Assembly: GCF_011808225.1 (NCBI RefSeq)
Contig: NZ_SOYS01000013.1
Span: forward strand, 1 to 64,000
DNA length: 64,000 bases
Direction of reading: 5' to 3'
Source of the DNA: Cedecea colo
GTDB lineage: Bacteria; Pseudomonadota; Gammaproteobacteria; Enterobacterales; Enterobacteriaceae
Part shown: positions 45,210 to 55,020 of the stretch, piece by piece
Layout of the letters: each line of letters opens with the position of its first letter
Position numbering within the stretch: position 1 is the first letter of the stretch
Notes under the pieces: model-generated
The model's input: the letters and a program-made list of their open reading frames with translations, nothing else
Database searches by the model: none
What the model was told of the DNA's origin: nothing
Program-made: the position numbers and the translations under genes

Positions 45210-46247
45210 GTGAATTCGAACAATGGGATGCTAATGAAATTCGAAGTTATTAAGGCTATAGATACTGTTTATAGTTATGGCCGCTTAGACAAAGATAACA
45301 ATGATGAGCTACATATTGCCTATGGTGTTGATAAAAATTTCCAATTTGGTACTGGTGTTTCGATAACTTCGATAATAATAAATAATAGAGAGATTAACTT
45401 AACATTTCATATATTTACTGATTACTATGACAAAGAGTTCCTGCACTCCTTAGAGTTTTTAGCATTAAAGGAAAAAGTAACGATAAAGGTTTACATGCTT
45501 GATAAATTGTTTTTTAAAGAATTGCCGAGTACACAAGCATGGTCAATTGCAATGTATTATAGGTTCATCGCTTTTGAATATTTATCTTCATCTTTAACGA
45601 CTTTATTGTATCTGGATGCAGATGTAATGTGCAAAGGTTCGCTGCTAGGACTGAGTCATTTGGAGCTTTCTGAAGAAAGCTATGCTGCTGTAGTCAGAGA
45701 TGTACCTGAAGTGCGAGAAATAGCAGGCAAGAGATTGGGTATTCCTTGTCTTGATAAGCATTACTTCAATTCTGGTGTCATGTATACATCCTTAAAAAAA
45801 TGGCGAGAAGATAATATTTTTGAGAAAGCTTTGGAATTGCTATTATCAGATGAAAGAAAACTTCAGTTCTACGATCAGGATGCTTTAAATATATTGTTTG
45901 TAAATCATACGACATTTCTTAGTGAAAATTATAATTGTATTTATGGCATAAAGAGAGAGCTGAAATTCAGAAACCAGCAAAGTTATAAGGGAATAATAAA
46001 AGAATCAACCGTCCTGATACATTATATTGGTGTAACTAAGCCTTGGAATTCGTGGGCTGATTATCCCTCGGCGCAATTTTTTAAAGTTGCTTATTTATAT
46101 TCACCTTGGGCTGGTGCTGCGTTAATCGGCCCACGTACACCGAAACAATATAAGAAAAAATCGCGTCATGAAAGATTACAGGGCAAATACTTTGCTTCAG
46201 TAAAAAGTTATATTGGATATCTAGTGGCTAAATTGAAAAAGAAATAA
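45210..46247 (+). CDS. LPS core glycosyltransferase, family GT8 (WaaI/WaaJ-like), copy B
   Basis: A close paralogue of the preceding gene, of ~345 aa from a GTG at 45210 with GAGG upstream; ATGs at 45228 and 45234 are also possible starts. It shares AYGVDKNFQFGTGVSITS, ELPSTQAWSIAMYYRF, YLDADVMCKGSL, FNSGVMYTSLKKW, LIHYIGVTKPWNSWA and the C-terminal KKKSRHERLQGKY. It probably adds the hexose after copy A. Its codon use is AT-rich. It is the last gene of the plus-strand waa unit. Confidence 0.84.
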   Translation: MNSNNGMLMKFEVIKAIDTVYSYGRLDKDNNDELHIAYGVDKNFQFGTGVSITSIIINNREINLTFHIFTDYYDKEFLHSLEFLALKEKVTIKVYMLDKLFFKELPSTQAWSIAMYYRFIAFEYLSSSLTTLLYLDADVMCKGSLLGLSHLELSEESYAAVVRDVPEVREIAGKRLGIPCLDKHYFNSGVMYTSLKKWREDNIFEKALELLLSDERKLQFYDQDALNILFVNHTTFLSENYNCIYGIKRELKFRNQQSYKGIIKESTVLIHYIGVTKPWNSWADYPSAQFFKVAYLYSPWAGAALIGPRTPKQYKKKSRHERLQGKYFASVKSYIGYLVAKLKKK

Positions 46248-46259
46248 TGATAATGCATG

Positions 46260-46277
46260 TGCCCCTTTTAAGGGGCA
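46260..46277. terminator. Hairpin between the two convergent waa units
   Basis: TGCCCC-TTTTAA-GGGGCA (up to 8 bp of stem) lies between the stops of the GT8 copy B gene and the minus-strand GT8 gene. It has a weak T content on both sides. It is the only candidate terminator at this meeting point. Confidence 0.55.
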
Positions 46278-46303
46278 TAAAAATTATCAATTCTTGCGGA
46301 ATG

Positions 46304-47254
46304 TTATAAACTAAATTTTTTTGATAGGTATTTCACATACCATTTCAACGCGGTGAGGTATCGGCCTTCCTTGAAATTATTACGCGAATAAACGCGATAG
46401 TCTGTAGGTCTCATTCTCGAAGCGTAAGATCGTAAAGGCACATCTTTCCATGGAGTAAAGTGATGATAAAACAGGAAAAGCTGTTGTGAAAGTCCCGAGT
46501 GTTCTGAAAACCAAGGCTTCCTTCCACCGGTAAAATGTATTATTTTAGGTAATCTTTTCTTATCATAAAAAAAGCTTTCTTTTTCTTTATCAGTATACCA
46601 ATTGTAGATAAAGTTCCAGCAGTTATCGATAAACAGTACATTGCCATCCATAACAATATTGAGTGCATCTTGGTCTAGATATGGTAGTAATTTAGTATTC
46701 TCAAACAAAATAGTATTAGCTTTGTTTTCGATATCATATTTAATCCAGTTGTTAATATTAATATATAAAAATCCGGCGTTAAAATAGTTATTGCCATTTA
46801 AATTTAAACGCTTTGCTTGCTTATCATCGTGAATGTTTAGAGCGTCATGGCTGGCCGCACAGATGACGTTGTCAATTTTTATGTCGGCGATGGCACTAAT
46901 ATCATCAAAACAAAGTGTATCGGCATCTAAATAGATGAATGATTCAAGTTTATCAGCTAGAAGACGGGGGACGGCAAGACGCATATAAGTGGATCGGTTC
47001 AGGTGTTTAATCGAAAAATCGTCCTGATATTTATCAATATCTGCCTTATCAATTTCCAGAACTTGGATCAGGTTGCTGGTTGCCTTTAGTTTTTCGATAT
47101 CGTGATAAGCAACATCATAAACGAAGACATAAAAAGCCAGATGATTATGTGTGTTGTTCATAATAACAGAGGTGATGGAAGTAGCAACGTACTCCAAATA
47201 ATTAGCATCTGTACAGTAAGCAATATTAATTACTGCGTTTTTTTTACTCTCCAT
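46304..47254 (-). CDS. LPS core glycosyltransferase, family GT8, copy C
   Basis: A third GT8 enzyme (~316 aa from 47254; an ATG at 47269 would add five residues). The features are INIAYCTDANYLEYVATSITS, FIYLDADTLCFDD (DXD), NYFNAGFLYININNW, DQDALNIVMDG and IIHFTGGRKPWFSEH. It is more distant from copies A and B than they are from each other. It overlaps the end of waaQ, with a GGGAAAG Shine-Dalgarno inside waaQ for the 47254 start, so it is coupled. It is the last gene of the minus-strand waa unit and very AT-rich. Sugar and linkage are unknown. Confidence 0.83.
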   Translation of the reverse strand: MESKKNAVINIAYCTDANYLEYVATSITSVIMNNTHNHLAFYVFVYDVAYHDIEKLKATSNLIQVLEIDKADIDKYQDDFSIKHLNRSTYMRLAVPRLLADKLESFIYLDADTLCFDDISAIADIKIDNVICAASHDALNIHDDKQAKRLNLNGNNYFNAGFLYININNWIKYDIENKANTILFENTKLLPYLDQDALNIVMDGNVLFIDNCWNFIYNWYTDKEKESFFYDKKRLPKIIHFTGGRKPWFSEHSGLSQQLFLFYHHFTPWKDVPLRSYASRMRPTDYRVYSRNNFKEGRYLTALKWYVKYLSKKFSL

Positions 47255-48311
47255 CAATTTCTTTCCCATCGTTATTATGCATACATTCTTGATTAATTAA
47301 TGACTCAGCAGCCTCTATAACTGCTTGAACAGGGATCCACGATAGATATTTTTTTGTCCTGTCGAGATCCTGCCGTTCAGGCATCGTATGATAATCTCCA
47401 GCCCAAATTAGTGAAGCTTTATCTGACCATGGACGCCACTGACGGTAGCTTGTTGCTCCAAAAAGGCATACCTGAGGCGTATCCAAAGCGGCAGCCATAT
47501 GCATGGGTGCTGAGTCAACGCCAATATATAATATGGCGTGATCGATAAGAGCTGCCAATTGCAAGAAAGATGTTTTACCGGCAAACAGCACATTCGGATT
47601 TTCCTGGCAAAGTCGGGCGATATTATTTATTTTCTGAAGTTCGCTTTCTGCTGGGCCGCAGGTCAGAATGACCTGAAGACCACGTTGCATAAGATAATCG
47701 ATAACTTGTGAAAATTTATCGTCGTCCCAGCATTTAAAAGGCTGTCGTGCAGTGGGTTGTATGACAATATAATTTCCATTATTAAAATTTGGATCGATTA
47801 CAAACAATGATTGATAATCAGTTTCACGGTAAAAAAGAGATATTTTTTTCAACATTCCATTTCCGCTGATGCCCACGCCTTGCAATATTGAGAGGTTTTG
47901 CTCGACAATATGTGTTCCTTCCAGGGGCGTAACTACGGAAAAAAGCCTGTTCCATACTGATTTCTCTCGTTTAAAGGCGATAGACGGACGCCCCAAAGAA
48001 AAAATAAGGAAGCCGATTGGCCATTGCTCCGTCAAATTAATTATTAAATCGTATTTGTTTTTTTTCAGAGCGGACCGAACAGAAAGGAAGTTCCTTATTT
48101 TTTTAAAGGTATTAACTTTCTTTTCAATAAGATAAAATTTATTTATACGGGGATCGGCAGCTAATATTGCTTTGGTATCCTTATAAAGAAGGATATCAAT
48201 TTTTGCCTGCGGATACCGTTGTTGCAGACTAGCTATAACGGGAGTCATTAACAGCATGTCGCCATAGAATTTAAGCTTGCAAATTAAAATAGTTTGAATT
48301 TTTTCCACCAT
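47244..48311 (-). CDS. waaQ: LPS heptosyltransferase III WaaQ
   Basis: WaaQ adds the branching heptose III to HepII from ADP-heptose after WaaP has acted. It is a 355-aa GT9 protein with ILICKLKFYGDMLLMTPVI, YPQAKIDILLYKDT, VIQPTARQPFKCWDDDKF, FAGKTSFLQLAALIDHA, IGVDSAPMHMAAAL and PWSDK. It is clearly WaaQ rather than WaaC or WaaF (compare FKCWDNDKFSKVID in E. coli). In E. coli waaQ starts the waaQGP operon; here it is the sixth gene of the hldD unit. The preceding GT2 stop abuts its ATG. It is AT-rich. Confidence 0.9.
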   Translation of the reverse strand: MVEKIQTILICKLKFYGDMLLMTPVIASLQQRYPQAKIDILLYKDTKAILAADPRINKFYLIEKKVNTFKKIRNFLSVRSALKKNKYDLIINLTEQWPIGFLIFSLGRPSIAFKREKSVWNRLFSVVTPLEGTHIVEQNLSILQGVGISGNGMLKKISLFYRETDYQSLFVIDPNFNNGNYIVIQPTARQPFKCWDDDKFSQVIDYLMQRGLQVILTCGPAESELQKINNIARLCQENPNVLFAGKTSFLQLAALIDHAILYIGVDSAPMHMAAALDTPQVCLFGATSYRQWRPWSDKASLIWAGDYHTMPERQDLDRTKKYLSWIPVQAVIEAAESLINQECMHNNDGKEIDGE

Positions 48312-49325
48312 TTAATTCCCTTTGGCTAATAACAAATTTCTGTAAATTTTTAACAGACGGTAGCGTACAGAGGAAATAAAAGTATCAATAGTTGTGTATT
48401 TCATTTTATAAATTATCTTTTTGTCGACGACACTGGTGTCGCAGCAATGAAGCGCATTTTGGATATCGTTAAGCATATCTTTTTCATAAAGATAATATCC
48501 TTTCTTTTTACGCAGTATTTTACGCCCTTCAAGGAAACAATTAATAATCATTAAAGTGGCAATGGTGCGTTTTTCATTATTATCTTCAATATAATGACAC
48601 ATTTTACTCATGGCAAAAAATATGTGTCTAACATCACTCTCTTTTAAGTTTTCCGTAATACTGGTGCTGTTTATACGGTAAAAATAAAGAGCATGTCCAA
48701 TATTTAGAATATTAGTGCATTTAAAATATTGAAATGGGCAGAAGATCATATCTTCGTAACGGCGGTGCTCCTCGAAACGATCCTGGCCTATGATATTACG
48801 GTGGAAAATTTTTGTCATTAAATGCCACTGTGCAGCGCGGAAAGTGGGTGCCAATATTGTTAGTTGTTTATCCGATAGAAAAATTTCATTTAATAAGATG
48901 GGGGTGTTATTAGCCTTAGCTTTATCGAAAAGCTTGTTGATATCCCGGGTAAGGTTGAATTCTATGATATCGTACTTTTCTTCTCTAAGAACAGGCAGCA
49001 GAATATCAAAATAATCAGGGCTTACGATATCGTCACTATCGACAAAGCCAATATATTTACCTGTTGCATTTTCCAGCCCTACGTTACGAGTAATCGCAAC
49101 TCCACTGTTAGTTTGATAAATATATTTTACGTGGATATCTGGGTTATCCTGATAAAAGGCCTTAATACGCTCTCCTGTACCATCCGTGGAGCCATCATTG
49201 ACAATAATGAGTTCTACCTCTTCAGTAATGCCTGCCTGCAATGAGGATAAAGTATCAACAATAAACTCAGCATTATTATATGAAGGTATTATAATACTGA
49301 GTAAGTAGCCCGACTGTTTAATCAT
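48312..49325 (-). CDS. LPS core glycosyltransferase, family GT2
   Basis: This 337-aa GT-A enzyme has the N-terminal LSIIIPSYNNAEFIVDTLSSL, VNDGSTDGTG, SGVAITRNVGLENATGKYIGFVDSDDIV (DXD-type acids) and a lysine/tyrosine-rich helical C-terminus. Family-2 enzymes in enterobacterial core loci (for example WaaV of the E. coli R1 core) add outer-core glucose. The position next to waaL makes such a role plausible, but identity is not proven. Its ATG overlaps the waaL stop by 8 bp, and its stop abuts the waaQ ATG. It is AT-rich. Confidence 0.84.
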   Translation of the reverse strand: MIKQSGYLLSIIIPSYNNAEFIVDTLSSLQAGITEEVELIIVNDGSTDGTGERIKAFYQDNPDIHVKYIYQTNSGVAITRNVGLENATGKYIGFVDSDDIVSPDYFDILLPVLREEKYDIIEFNLTRDINKLFDKAKANNTPILLNEIFLSDKQLTILAPTFRAAQWHLMTKIFHRNIIGQDRFEEHRRYEDMIFCPFQYFKCTNILNIGHALYFYRINSTSITENLKESDVRHIFFAMSKMCHYIEDNNEKRTIATLMIINCFLEGRKILRKKKGYYLYEKDMLNDIQNALHCCDTSVVDKKIIYKMKYTTIDTFISSVRYRLLKIYRNLLLAKGN

Positions 49326-50610
49326 TGGCCGGTTCCCTCATTGAATCAGGCACTAACATTAATGCAACGCATAACGACAGCATGCTGCTTAAGGCTTCAC
49401 CCTTGGCATACAATACTAAATCACTCAAACCATAAATAATTATAGCGCCTGAGATAACCAAAAATAGCGGGCTTCTGAATATGTAGGCCGTATAAAGCAT
49501 CGCAGCATAGAACGCTATCAATAGCGCTACGCCAATTACCCCTTTAAGTGAGAATGTGTCCATCACTTCGTTGTGTAGATGAACATTGGCATACAGTAGA
49601 GCACCTCTTATCGATGAGTCAGTGTTCGCTAACCTGGTCAGTGAAAGGCTACGTTGTTCAAGGGATTGTCCCCATATAGCCATCTCACCGGTGTAAAGGC
49701 CAGCCCGCTGCATCGCAAATCTGGCACCGATAGAGGTATTGCTGTTGTCATTACTGTAAGCATATATATCGCGCTCAAAATCAGCGTAGCGTTTCTCGAG
49801 TATAGGTTTTAGTGCGATAAGGGCCATCGTTCCCAAAACAAGGAAAGCAATAAATGAGCTTAAAAGTACCTTGCGGTCATGACGATAATGCAGAAAGAAT
49901 AATCCAATACACAGCACGGGGTAGACCAGAATCGCTGCTCGGGTCTGTGTTATTACAATAGCCGCGCATGACAATAAAAAGTGTAAAAAATAGAGCAGAA
50001 TCCGAACCTTACTATGCAGGTTGAGCAGTGCTTGCGATGCCAGCAATGCAATAAAGGTTAACGCATATGCGGTACCTGTAGCATGTTCGAAACCTAATGG
50101 TACACGGTATGAGATAAAGTGCATTTCAGCAATGGCGTAGAGTTGATACCCGGCGTAGCCGTATAGACCCAGCCCCGTTGCGATAACCATATAATTAACA
50201 GGAATGGAAGCGCGTAAGGTTCGCGTTTGTTGACAGTTCAGCGCAACCATAACAATCGCAGCGAAGATCAGCACTTTCCCGCCATTTTGATATGATCGAT
50301 ACGCGCCGGAAAAGGCGCTACCCGACTCCTTGAACATCTCTACCCAGATGATTTGCAGAAGACCAAAAGCCAACATTAATGCCGGTAATATTAACAGCCG
50401 TTTGTTCGCTAAAAGGAAGCGGAAATCCTTATATACAACGGTAACAGCAAGAACTGTACTGACAATGAAAACTTTTAGCGCCTCGTCAGGATTTACCAGC
50501 ACCATCGCTAACGTAAGAAGACATCCCGCATAAAGTAATATGCTCACTAACTTATAAGGATCTTTTTTTGTGTAGTAAATAAAATGAGAAAAAACATGGC
50601 CACAATGCAT
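49318..50610 (-). CDS. waaL: O-antigen ligase WaaL
   Basis: WaaL is an inner-membrane ligase joining O-antigen from undecaprenyl-PP to lipid A-core at the periplasmic face. It has ~430 aa and 11-12 hydrophobic segments. A large periplasmic loop before VHLHNEVMDTFSLKGVIG carries the conserved His of the ligase family. I chose the ATG at 50610 (AAGAG 7 nt upstream) because the frame ATG at 50676 lies inside waaC. It follows waaC by 19 nt. Sequence divergence is expected, since WaaL matches its own core acceptor. Confidence 0.88.
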   Translation of the reverse strand: MHCGHVFSHFIYYTKKDPYKLVSILLYAGCLLTLAMVLVNPDEALKVFIVSTVLAVTVVYKDFRFLLANKRLLILPALMLAFGLLQIIWVEMFKESGSAFSGAYRSYQNGGKVLIFAAIVMVALNCQQTRTLRASIPVNYMVIATGLGLYGYAGYQLYAIAEMHFISYRVPLGFEHATGTAYALTFIALLASQALLNLHSKVRILLYFLHFLLSCAAIVITQTRAAILVYPVLCIGLFFLHYRHDRKVLLSSFIAFLVLGTMALIALKPILEKRYADFERDIYAYSNDNSNTSIGARFAMQRAGLYTGEMAIWGQSLEQRSLSLTRLANTDSSIRGALLYANVHLHNEVMDTFSLKGVIGVALLIAFYAAMLYTAYIFRSPLFLVISGAIIIYGLSDLVLYAKGEALSSMLSLCVALMLVPDSMREPAND

Positions 50611-50629
50611 AAATATACTCTTGGAATAG

Positions 50630-51598
50630 TTATAAGGTACTAAAATGTGATAGTAAATTGTATACGGCGTTCGCATGCGTCGAAGGCATTTTCCCGTCTT
50701 TACTTTCTAATGCCACCTGATTCTTCCCATATCCCCCAATCAACCCCGGATCCGTCGGGCCATACAATGTCACATTGGGACGGTCCAACGCCGCTGTAAG
50801 ATGGCTTAAACCCGTATCAACAGACACCACAAATTTTGCCCCGGCCAGGGTTCGAGCTACTTCTTCCAGACTCATACGCGGCATGACATCCACATAATCA
50901 AATCCTTCGGCCAGTCTTTTTGCTCGCGCTTCCTCGTGAGGTGCGCCCCACGGAAGTTTAATCCGCAACCCGGTATCTTTTAACAGTCTTATCAGTTCAC
51001 GCCAGTGCGTTTCCGGCCAGTGCTTATTTTCACGCGTTGTTGCATGTAAAAATACGACATATCTGCCGGCATTGTCATTCAGATTGCTCAGGAAATGTTG
51101 TGCAATCGCGTAATCACCCTGGGATTGCGGTTTGGTGTATCCCAGGGCTTTGGCAAATAGCTCACGGATGCGTTCAACAGCATGTTGTGCTTTAGCAATA
51201 TGATGCTTGCGGCTATAAAACAGGCTTGCCAGCGGCTCACGGGCGCTATTCCAGTCCATGCCGTGTTTCACACCATAAGCTTTACGTGTAATCAGCGCGG
51301 CGCTTTTGATCAAACCTTGTGCGTCAATAACGGCGTCGTATTGCCGGGCATGCAGAGCCTGATAGAATGCTTTGCGCTCTGCTTTAACCGGCGCGGAAAA
51401 CCAATTTTTACGCCAGCGGCGAATCGCGACAGGAATGACTTTATCCACACTCGGGTGCCACGTCGGGATCTGTGCAAAGCCTTCCTCAACTACCCAGTCA
51501 AATCTTATGCCTGGTATGGCCTTTGCGGCATCGGTCAGCGCGGGCAACGTGTGCAGGACATCGCCCATAGATGATGTTTTGACGATCAGTACCCGCAT
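50630..51598 (-). CDS. waaC: LPS heptosyltransferase I WaaC
   Basis: WaaC adds the first L,D-heptose to Kdo2-lipid A from ADP-heptose. It is a 322-aa GT9 enzyme with MRVLIVKTSSMGDVLHTLPAL, VIDAQGLIKSAALI, FLHATTRENKHWPE and VSVDTGLSHLTAAL. Its ATG shares one base with the waaF stop (TAATG), so the two are translationally coupled. The composition matches the core genome, unlike the AT-rich genes that follow waaL. Confidence 0.97.
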   Translation of the reverse strand: MRVLIVKTSSMGDVLHTLPALTDAAKAIPGIRFDWVVEEGFAQIPTWHPSVDKVIPVAIRRWRKNWFSAPVKAERKAFYQALHARQYDAVIDAQGLIKSAALITRKAYGVKHGMDWNSAREPLASLFYSRKHHIAKAQHAVERIRELFAKALGYTKPQSQGDYAIAQHFLSNLNDNAGRYVVFLHATTRENKHWPETHWRELIRLLKDTGLRIKLPWGAPHEEARAKRLAEGFDYVDVMPRMSLEEVARTLAGAKFVVSVDTGLSHLTAALDRPNVTLYGPTDPGLIGGYGKNQVALESKDGKMPSTHANAVYNLLSHFSTL

Positions 51599-52647
51599 TA
51601 AACTTCCTTCCCGGCTGTTAGCAGAGCGGCCAGCTCATCCATTACGCGCTCGGGTGTAATATCAATCAAGCTCTGGTGATAACCCTCAGCGGCATCGCCT
51701 TTACGCACTTTGTGGTAGCCGCTGATGAGGCGAATTACGCGCGCCTGATGGGATAGCGGCGGCGTAAAGTCCGGGCTGCTTGGCCCATACAGGGCAATCA
51801 AAGGGCGATTAAGCGCAGCGGCCACATGCATCAGGCCAGAGTCGTTCGTTACCACGGCCTTGCAGGCGGCCAGTAAAATGACGGCTTGTTCCAGCGCGGT
51901 ATCTCCGGCCAGATTACGACAATGCGCCTGCTGCAGGGTTGTCAACGCGGCGAGGATATCGTTTCCGGTCTCTTTGTCTTTCGCGGAACCCAAAAGCACC
52001 ACCTGATAGCCTTCGTTGATGAGCCTGCCGGCAAGCGTTGCGTAGTGATAGTGCGGCCAGCGTTTAGCTGGACCAAATTCAGCACCAGGACAAAAACCGA
52101 TGATTGGGCGTGAGGCGTCAAGGTTAAAAGCCGCACAGGTCTGGGCCTTTTCGCCTTCGTTGACCTGTAACTCCGGCCACAGCAGCGGCTGGGGAAGATC
52201 CTTCGCCGACTGCATCACGCCTTTGTCATAGGCCAGCGCAACGTAGCGCTCAACCATCAATGGCCAGGCTTGTTTATCCAGCACGCGTGCGTCGTTGAGT
52301 AAACCGTAACGCATCTCGCCACGCCAGCCCGTGCGCTGCGGCACGTTGGCAAAGAAGGGAATTAATGCTGATTTAAAAGAGTTCGGCAGGACGTATGCCC
52401 GATCGTAGCGCTTTTCTCGCAGGCTATGCCCCAGACGACGGCGCTCGCCGATTTCCAGCGCGCCGTGGCCAAGCGGCATCGCCAGCGCTTCATTGACCTC
52501 AGGCATGCGCGAAAGCAATGGACGGCACCATGCCGGCGCCATCACGTCGATTATTGCCTGGGGATAGCGCGCCTTGAGCGTGCGATAGAGACTTTGCGAC
52601 ATCATCATGTCGCCCACCCATGACGGGCCAATCACCAGAATTTTCAT
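51598..52647 (-). CDS. waaF: LPS heptosyltransferase II WaaF
   Basis: WaaF adds the second heptose to HepI. It is a 349-aa GT9 enzyme with MKILVIGPSWVGDMMMSQSLY, VMAPAWCRPLLSRMPEV, GFCPGAEFGPAKRWP and VTNDSGLMHVAAAL. It lies 16 nt after hldD and overlaps waaC by one base. It is part of the conserved hldD-waaF-waaC core. Confidence 0.97.
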   Translation of the reverse strand: MKILVIGPSWVGDMMMSQSLYRTLKARYPQAIIDVMAPAWCRPLLSRMPEVNEALAMPLGHGALEIGERRRLGHSLREKRYDRAYVLPNSFKSALIPFFANVPQRTGWRGEMRYGLLNDARVLDKQAWPLMVERYVALAYDKGVMQSAKDLPQPLLWPELQVNEGEKAQTCAAFNLDASRPIIGFCPGAEFGPAKRWPHYHYATLAGRLINEGYQVVLLGSAKDKETGNDILAALTTLQQAHCRNLAGDTALEQAVILLAACKAVVTNDSGLMHVAAALNRPLIALYGPSSPDFTPPLSHQARVIRLISGYHKVRKGDAAEGYHQSLIDITPERVMDELAALLTAGKEV

Positions 52648-52663
52648 GCTTCAGGCTACCTGC

Positions 52664-53596
52664 TTATGCGTCACGGTTCAGCCAGGCCATGTATTCTGTT
52701 ACGCCTTCGGCAACAGTTTTAAATGGCTTGTCGTAACCTGCGGCGCGCAGATTAGTCAGATCGGCCTGAGTAAACGCCTGATAGCGGCCTTTGAGTTTTT
52801 CCGGGAACGGAATGTACTCAATGCTGCCTTTTTTGTGGAATGCTAAAGCCGCATCGGCAACGGCCTGGAAGGATTCAGGGCGGCCGGTACCGCAGTTGAA
52901 GATGCCGGATACGCCGTTCTGCCAGAACCACAGATTAACCGCAGCAACATCGCCGACGTAGATAAAATCGCGTTTAAAGCTGTCGCTGCCTTCAAACAGT
53001 TTTGGATTTTCACCGTTGTTCAGCTGGGTGTTCAGATGAAACGCAACGCTTGCCATGCTGCCTTTATGACCTTCGCGCGGTCCATAAACGTTGAAGTAAC
53101 GGAAGCCGGTAATTTGAGAGTTAGCTTCAGGCAGGATCTGGCGTACATATTCGTCGAACAGGAATTTAGAGTAACCGTAAACGTTCAGAGGCTGTTCGTA
53201 TTCACGAGACTCGATAAAATCGCTGTTGCGGCCGCCGTAGGTAGCTGCGGAAGAGGCGTACAGGAACGGGATTTCACGCTCCAGGCAGTAATGCAGCACT
53301 TCTTTGGAGTACTGATAGTTATTATCCATCATATACTTGCCGTCCCACTCGGTGGTGGAAGAGCAGGCACCTTCATGGAAAATCGCTTCGACTTCGCCGA
53401 ACTCTTCACCTGCCATTAACTGGATTAAGAAATCTTCTTTATCCATGTAGTCAGCAATATTCAGATCGACCAGGTTTACGAACTTGGTGCCGTCTTTCAG
53501 ATTGTCTACTACCAGAATATCAGTATAACCAATATCATTCAGTGACTTAACAATGTTGCTGCCGATAAAACCAGCACCGCCGGTGACAATAATCAT
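52664..53596 (-). CDS. hldD: ADP-L-glycero-D-manno-heptose 6-epimerase
   Basis: HldD converts ADP-D,D-heptose to ADP-L,D-heptose, the donor for WaaC, WaaF and WaaQ. It is a 310-aa extended SDR protein with the Rossmann motif [11 protein letters not shown], the catalytic YxxxK in YGYSKFLFD, and [16 protein letters not shown]. It heads the minus-strand LPS unit and is divergent from kbl; the 217-bp gap holds both promoters. Confidence 0.98.
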   Translation of the reverse strand: MIIVTGGAGFIGSNIVKSLNDIGYTDILVVDNLKDGTKFVNLVDLNIADYMDKEDFLIQLMAGEEFGEVEAIFHEGACSSTTEWDGKYMMDNNYQYSKEVLHYCLEREIPFLYASSAATYGGRNSDFIESREYEQPLNVYGYSKFLFDEYVRQILPEANSQITGFRYFNVYGPREGHKGSMASVAFHLNTQLNNGENPKLFEGSDSFKRDFIYVGDVAAVNLWFWQNGVSGIFNCGTGRPESFQAVADAALAFHKKGSIEYIPFPEKLKGRYQAFTQADLTNLRAAGYDKPFKTVAEGVTEYMAWLNRDA

Positions 53597-53813
53597 AAGC
53601 GTGACCTTAACAATATAGGGGGCCGTGAGACACCATACCTCACGCGCTAATGGCTCTTATCATACCATTACAATTAAAGACCCGCCTAATCAGGCGAAGT
53701 TTCTGTCCCTCGTGATTTATCCTGCAAAAATCAATTTCTCTGAAGCGTAATCTCGTCTCCTGGTATAGGTTTGGGTAATATGTGCCGAAATTTGCCCTGC
53801 CTGGAGAATCGCG

Positions 53814-55010
53814 ATGCGCGAAGATTTTTACCAACAGTTAACGTCTCAGCTTGATACCGCACGTGCGGAAGGCCTTTTCAAAGAAGAACGTATTATCACC
53901 TCAGCGCAACAGGCGGATATCACCGTCGCTGACGGTAGTCACGTTATTAACTTCTGTGCCAACAATTACCTGGGGCTTGCGAATCACCCGCAGCTCATCG
54001 AAGCGGCAAAGCAGGGAATGGATAAACACGGTTTCGGCATGGCTTCAGTTCGCTTTATTTGTGGCACGCAGGACAGCCATAAAGAGCTGGAGAGCAAGCT
54101 GGCAGGCTTCCTGGGAACGGATGATGCCATCCTTTATTCCTCCTGTTTTGATGCCAACGGCGGGCTGTTTGAAACGCTGCTTGGGCCGGAAGACGCCATC
54201 ATTTCTGATGCTTTAAACCACGCCTCTATTATTGATGGTGTGCGTTTGTGTAAAGCGCAGCGCTATCGCTACGCTAACAATGATATGCAGGAGCTGGAGG
54301 CCCGTCTGGAAGAGGCGCGTGCGGCAGGCGCTCGCCACATCATGATTGCTACCGACGGCGTCTTCTCTATGGATGGCGTGATTGCTAACCTGAAAGGCGT
54401 GTGCGATCTGGCAGACAAATACAGTGCGTTGGTAATGGTTGATGACTCGCATGCGGTAGGTTTTGTTGGCGAAAATGGCCGCGGAACTCATGAATACTGC
54501 GACGTTATGGATCGCGTGGACATTATTACCGGCACTTTGGGCAAAGCGCTCGGCGGTGCTTCTGGCGGCTATACCGCGGGCCGTAAAGAAGTCATCGAAT
54601 GGCTGCGTCAGCGTTCCCGTCCTTACCTTTTCTCCAACTCTTTGGCTCCGGCGATTGTTTCCGCCTCGATCAAAGTTCTGGAAATGCTGGAGACAGGCGC
54701 TGAGCTGCGCGAGCGTCTGTGGGCCAATGCGAGCCTGTTCCGCGAAAAAATGACGGCCGCTGGATTCATCCTGGCAGGAGCCGATCACGCCATCATTCCT
54801 GTCATGCTGGGTGAAGCAGTCGTGGCGCAAAACTTTGCCCGCGAGCTGCAAAAGGAAGGCATTTATGTCACCGGATTCTTCTATCCGGTGGTACCAAAAG
54901 GTCAGGCGCGCATCCGTACTCAGATGTCTGCGGCCCATACCACAGAACAGATTGAACGCGCGGTTGAGGCGTTTACGCGTATCGGTAAACAGTTGGGCGT
55001 TATCGCCTGA
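53814..55010 (+). CDS. kbl: 2-amino-3-ketobutyrate CoA ligase
   Basis: Kbl cleaves 2-amino-3-oxobutyrate with CoA to glycine and acetyl-CoA, the second step of threonine degradation. It is a 398-aa alpha-oxoamine-synthase-family PLP enzyme: [19 protein letters not shown], and the PLP lysine in [21 protein letters not shown] precedes the ATG. tdh follows after 10 nt; the pair is Lrp-controlled in E. coli. Confidence 0.97.
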   Translation: MREDFYQQLTSQLDTARAEGLFKEERIITSAQQADITVADGSHVINFCANNYLGLANHPQLIEAAKQGMDKHGFGMASVRFICGTQDSHKELESKLAGFLGTDDAILYSSCFDANGGLFETLLGPEDAIISDALNHASIIDGVRLCKAQRYRYANNDMQELEARLEEARAAGARHIMIATDGVFSMDGVIANLKGVCDLADKYSALVMVDDSHAVGFVGENGRGTHEYCDVMDRVDIITGTLGKALGGASGGYTAGRKEVIEWLRQRSRPYLFSNSLAPAIVSASIKVLEMLETGAELRERLWANASLFREKMTAAGFILAGADHAIIPVMLGEAVVAQNFARELQKEGIYVTGFFYPVVPKGQARIRTQMSAAHTTEQIERAVEAFTRIGKQLGVIA

Positions 55011-55020
55011 GGGAACGGTC

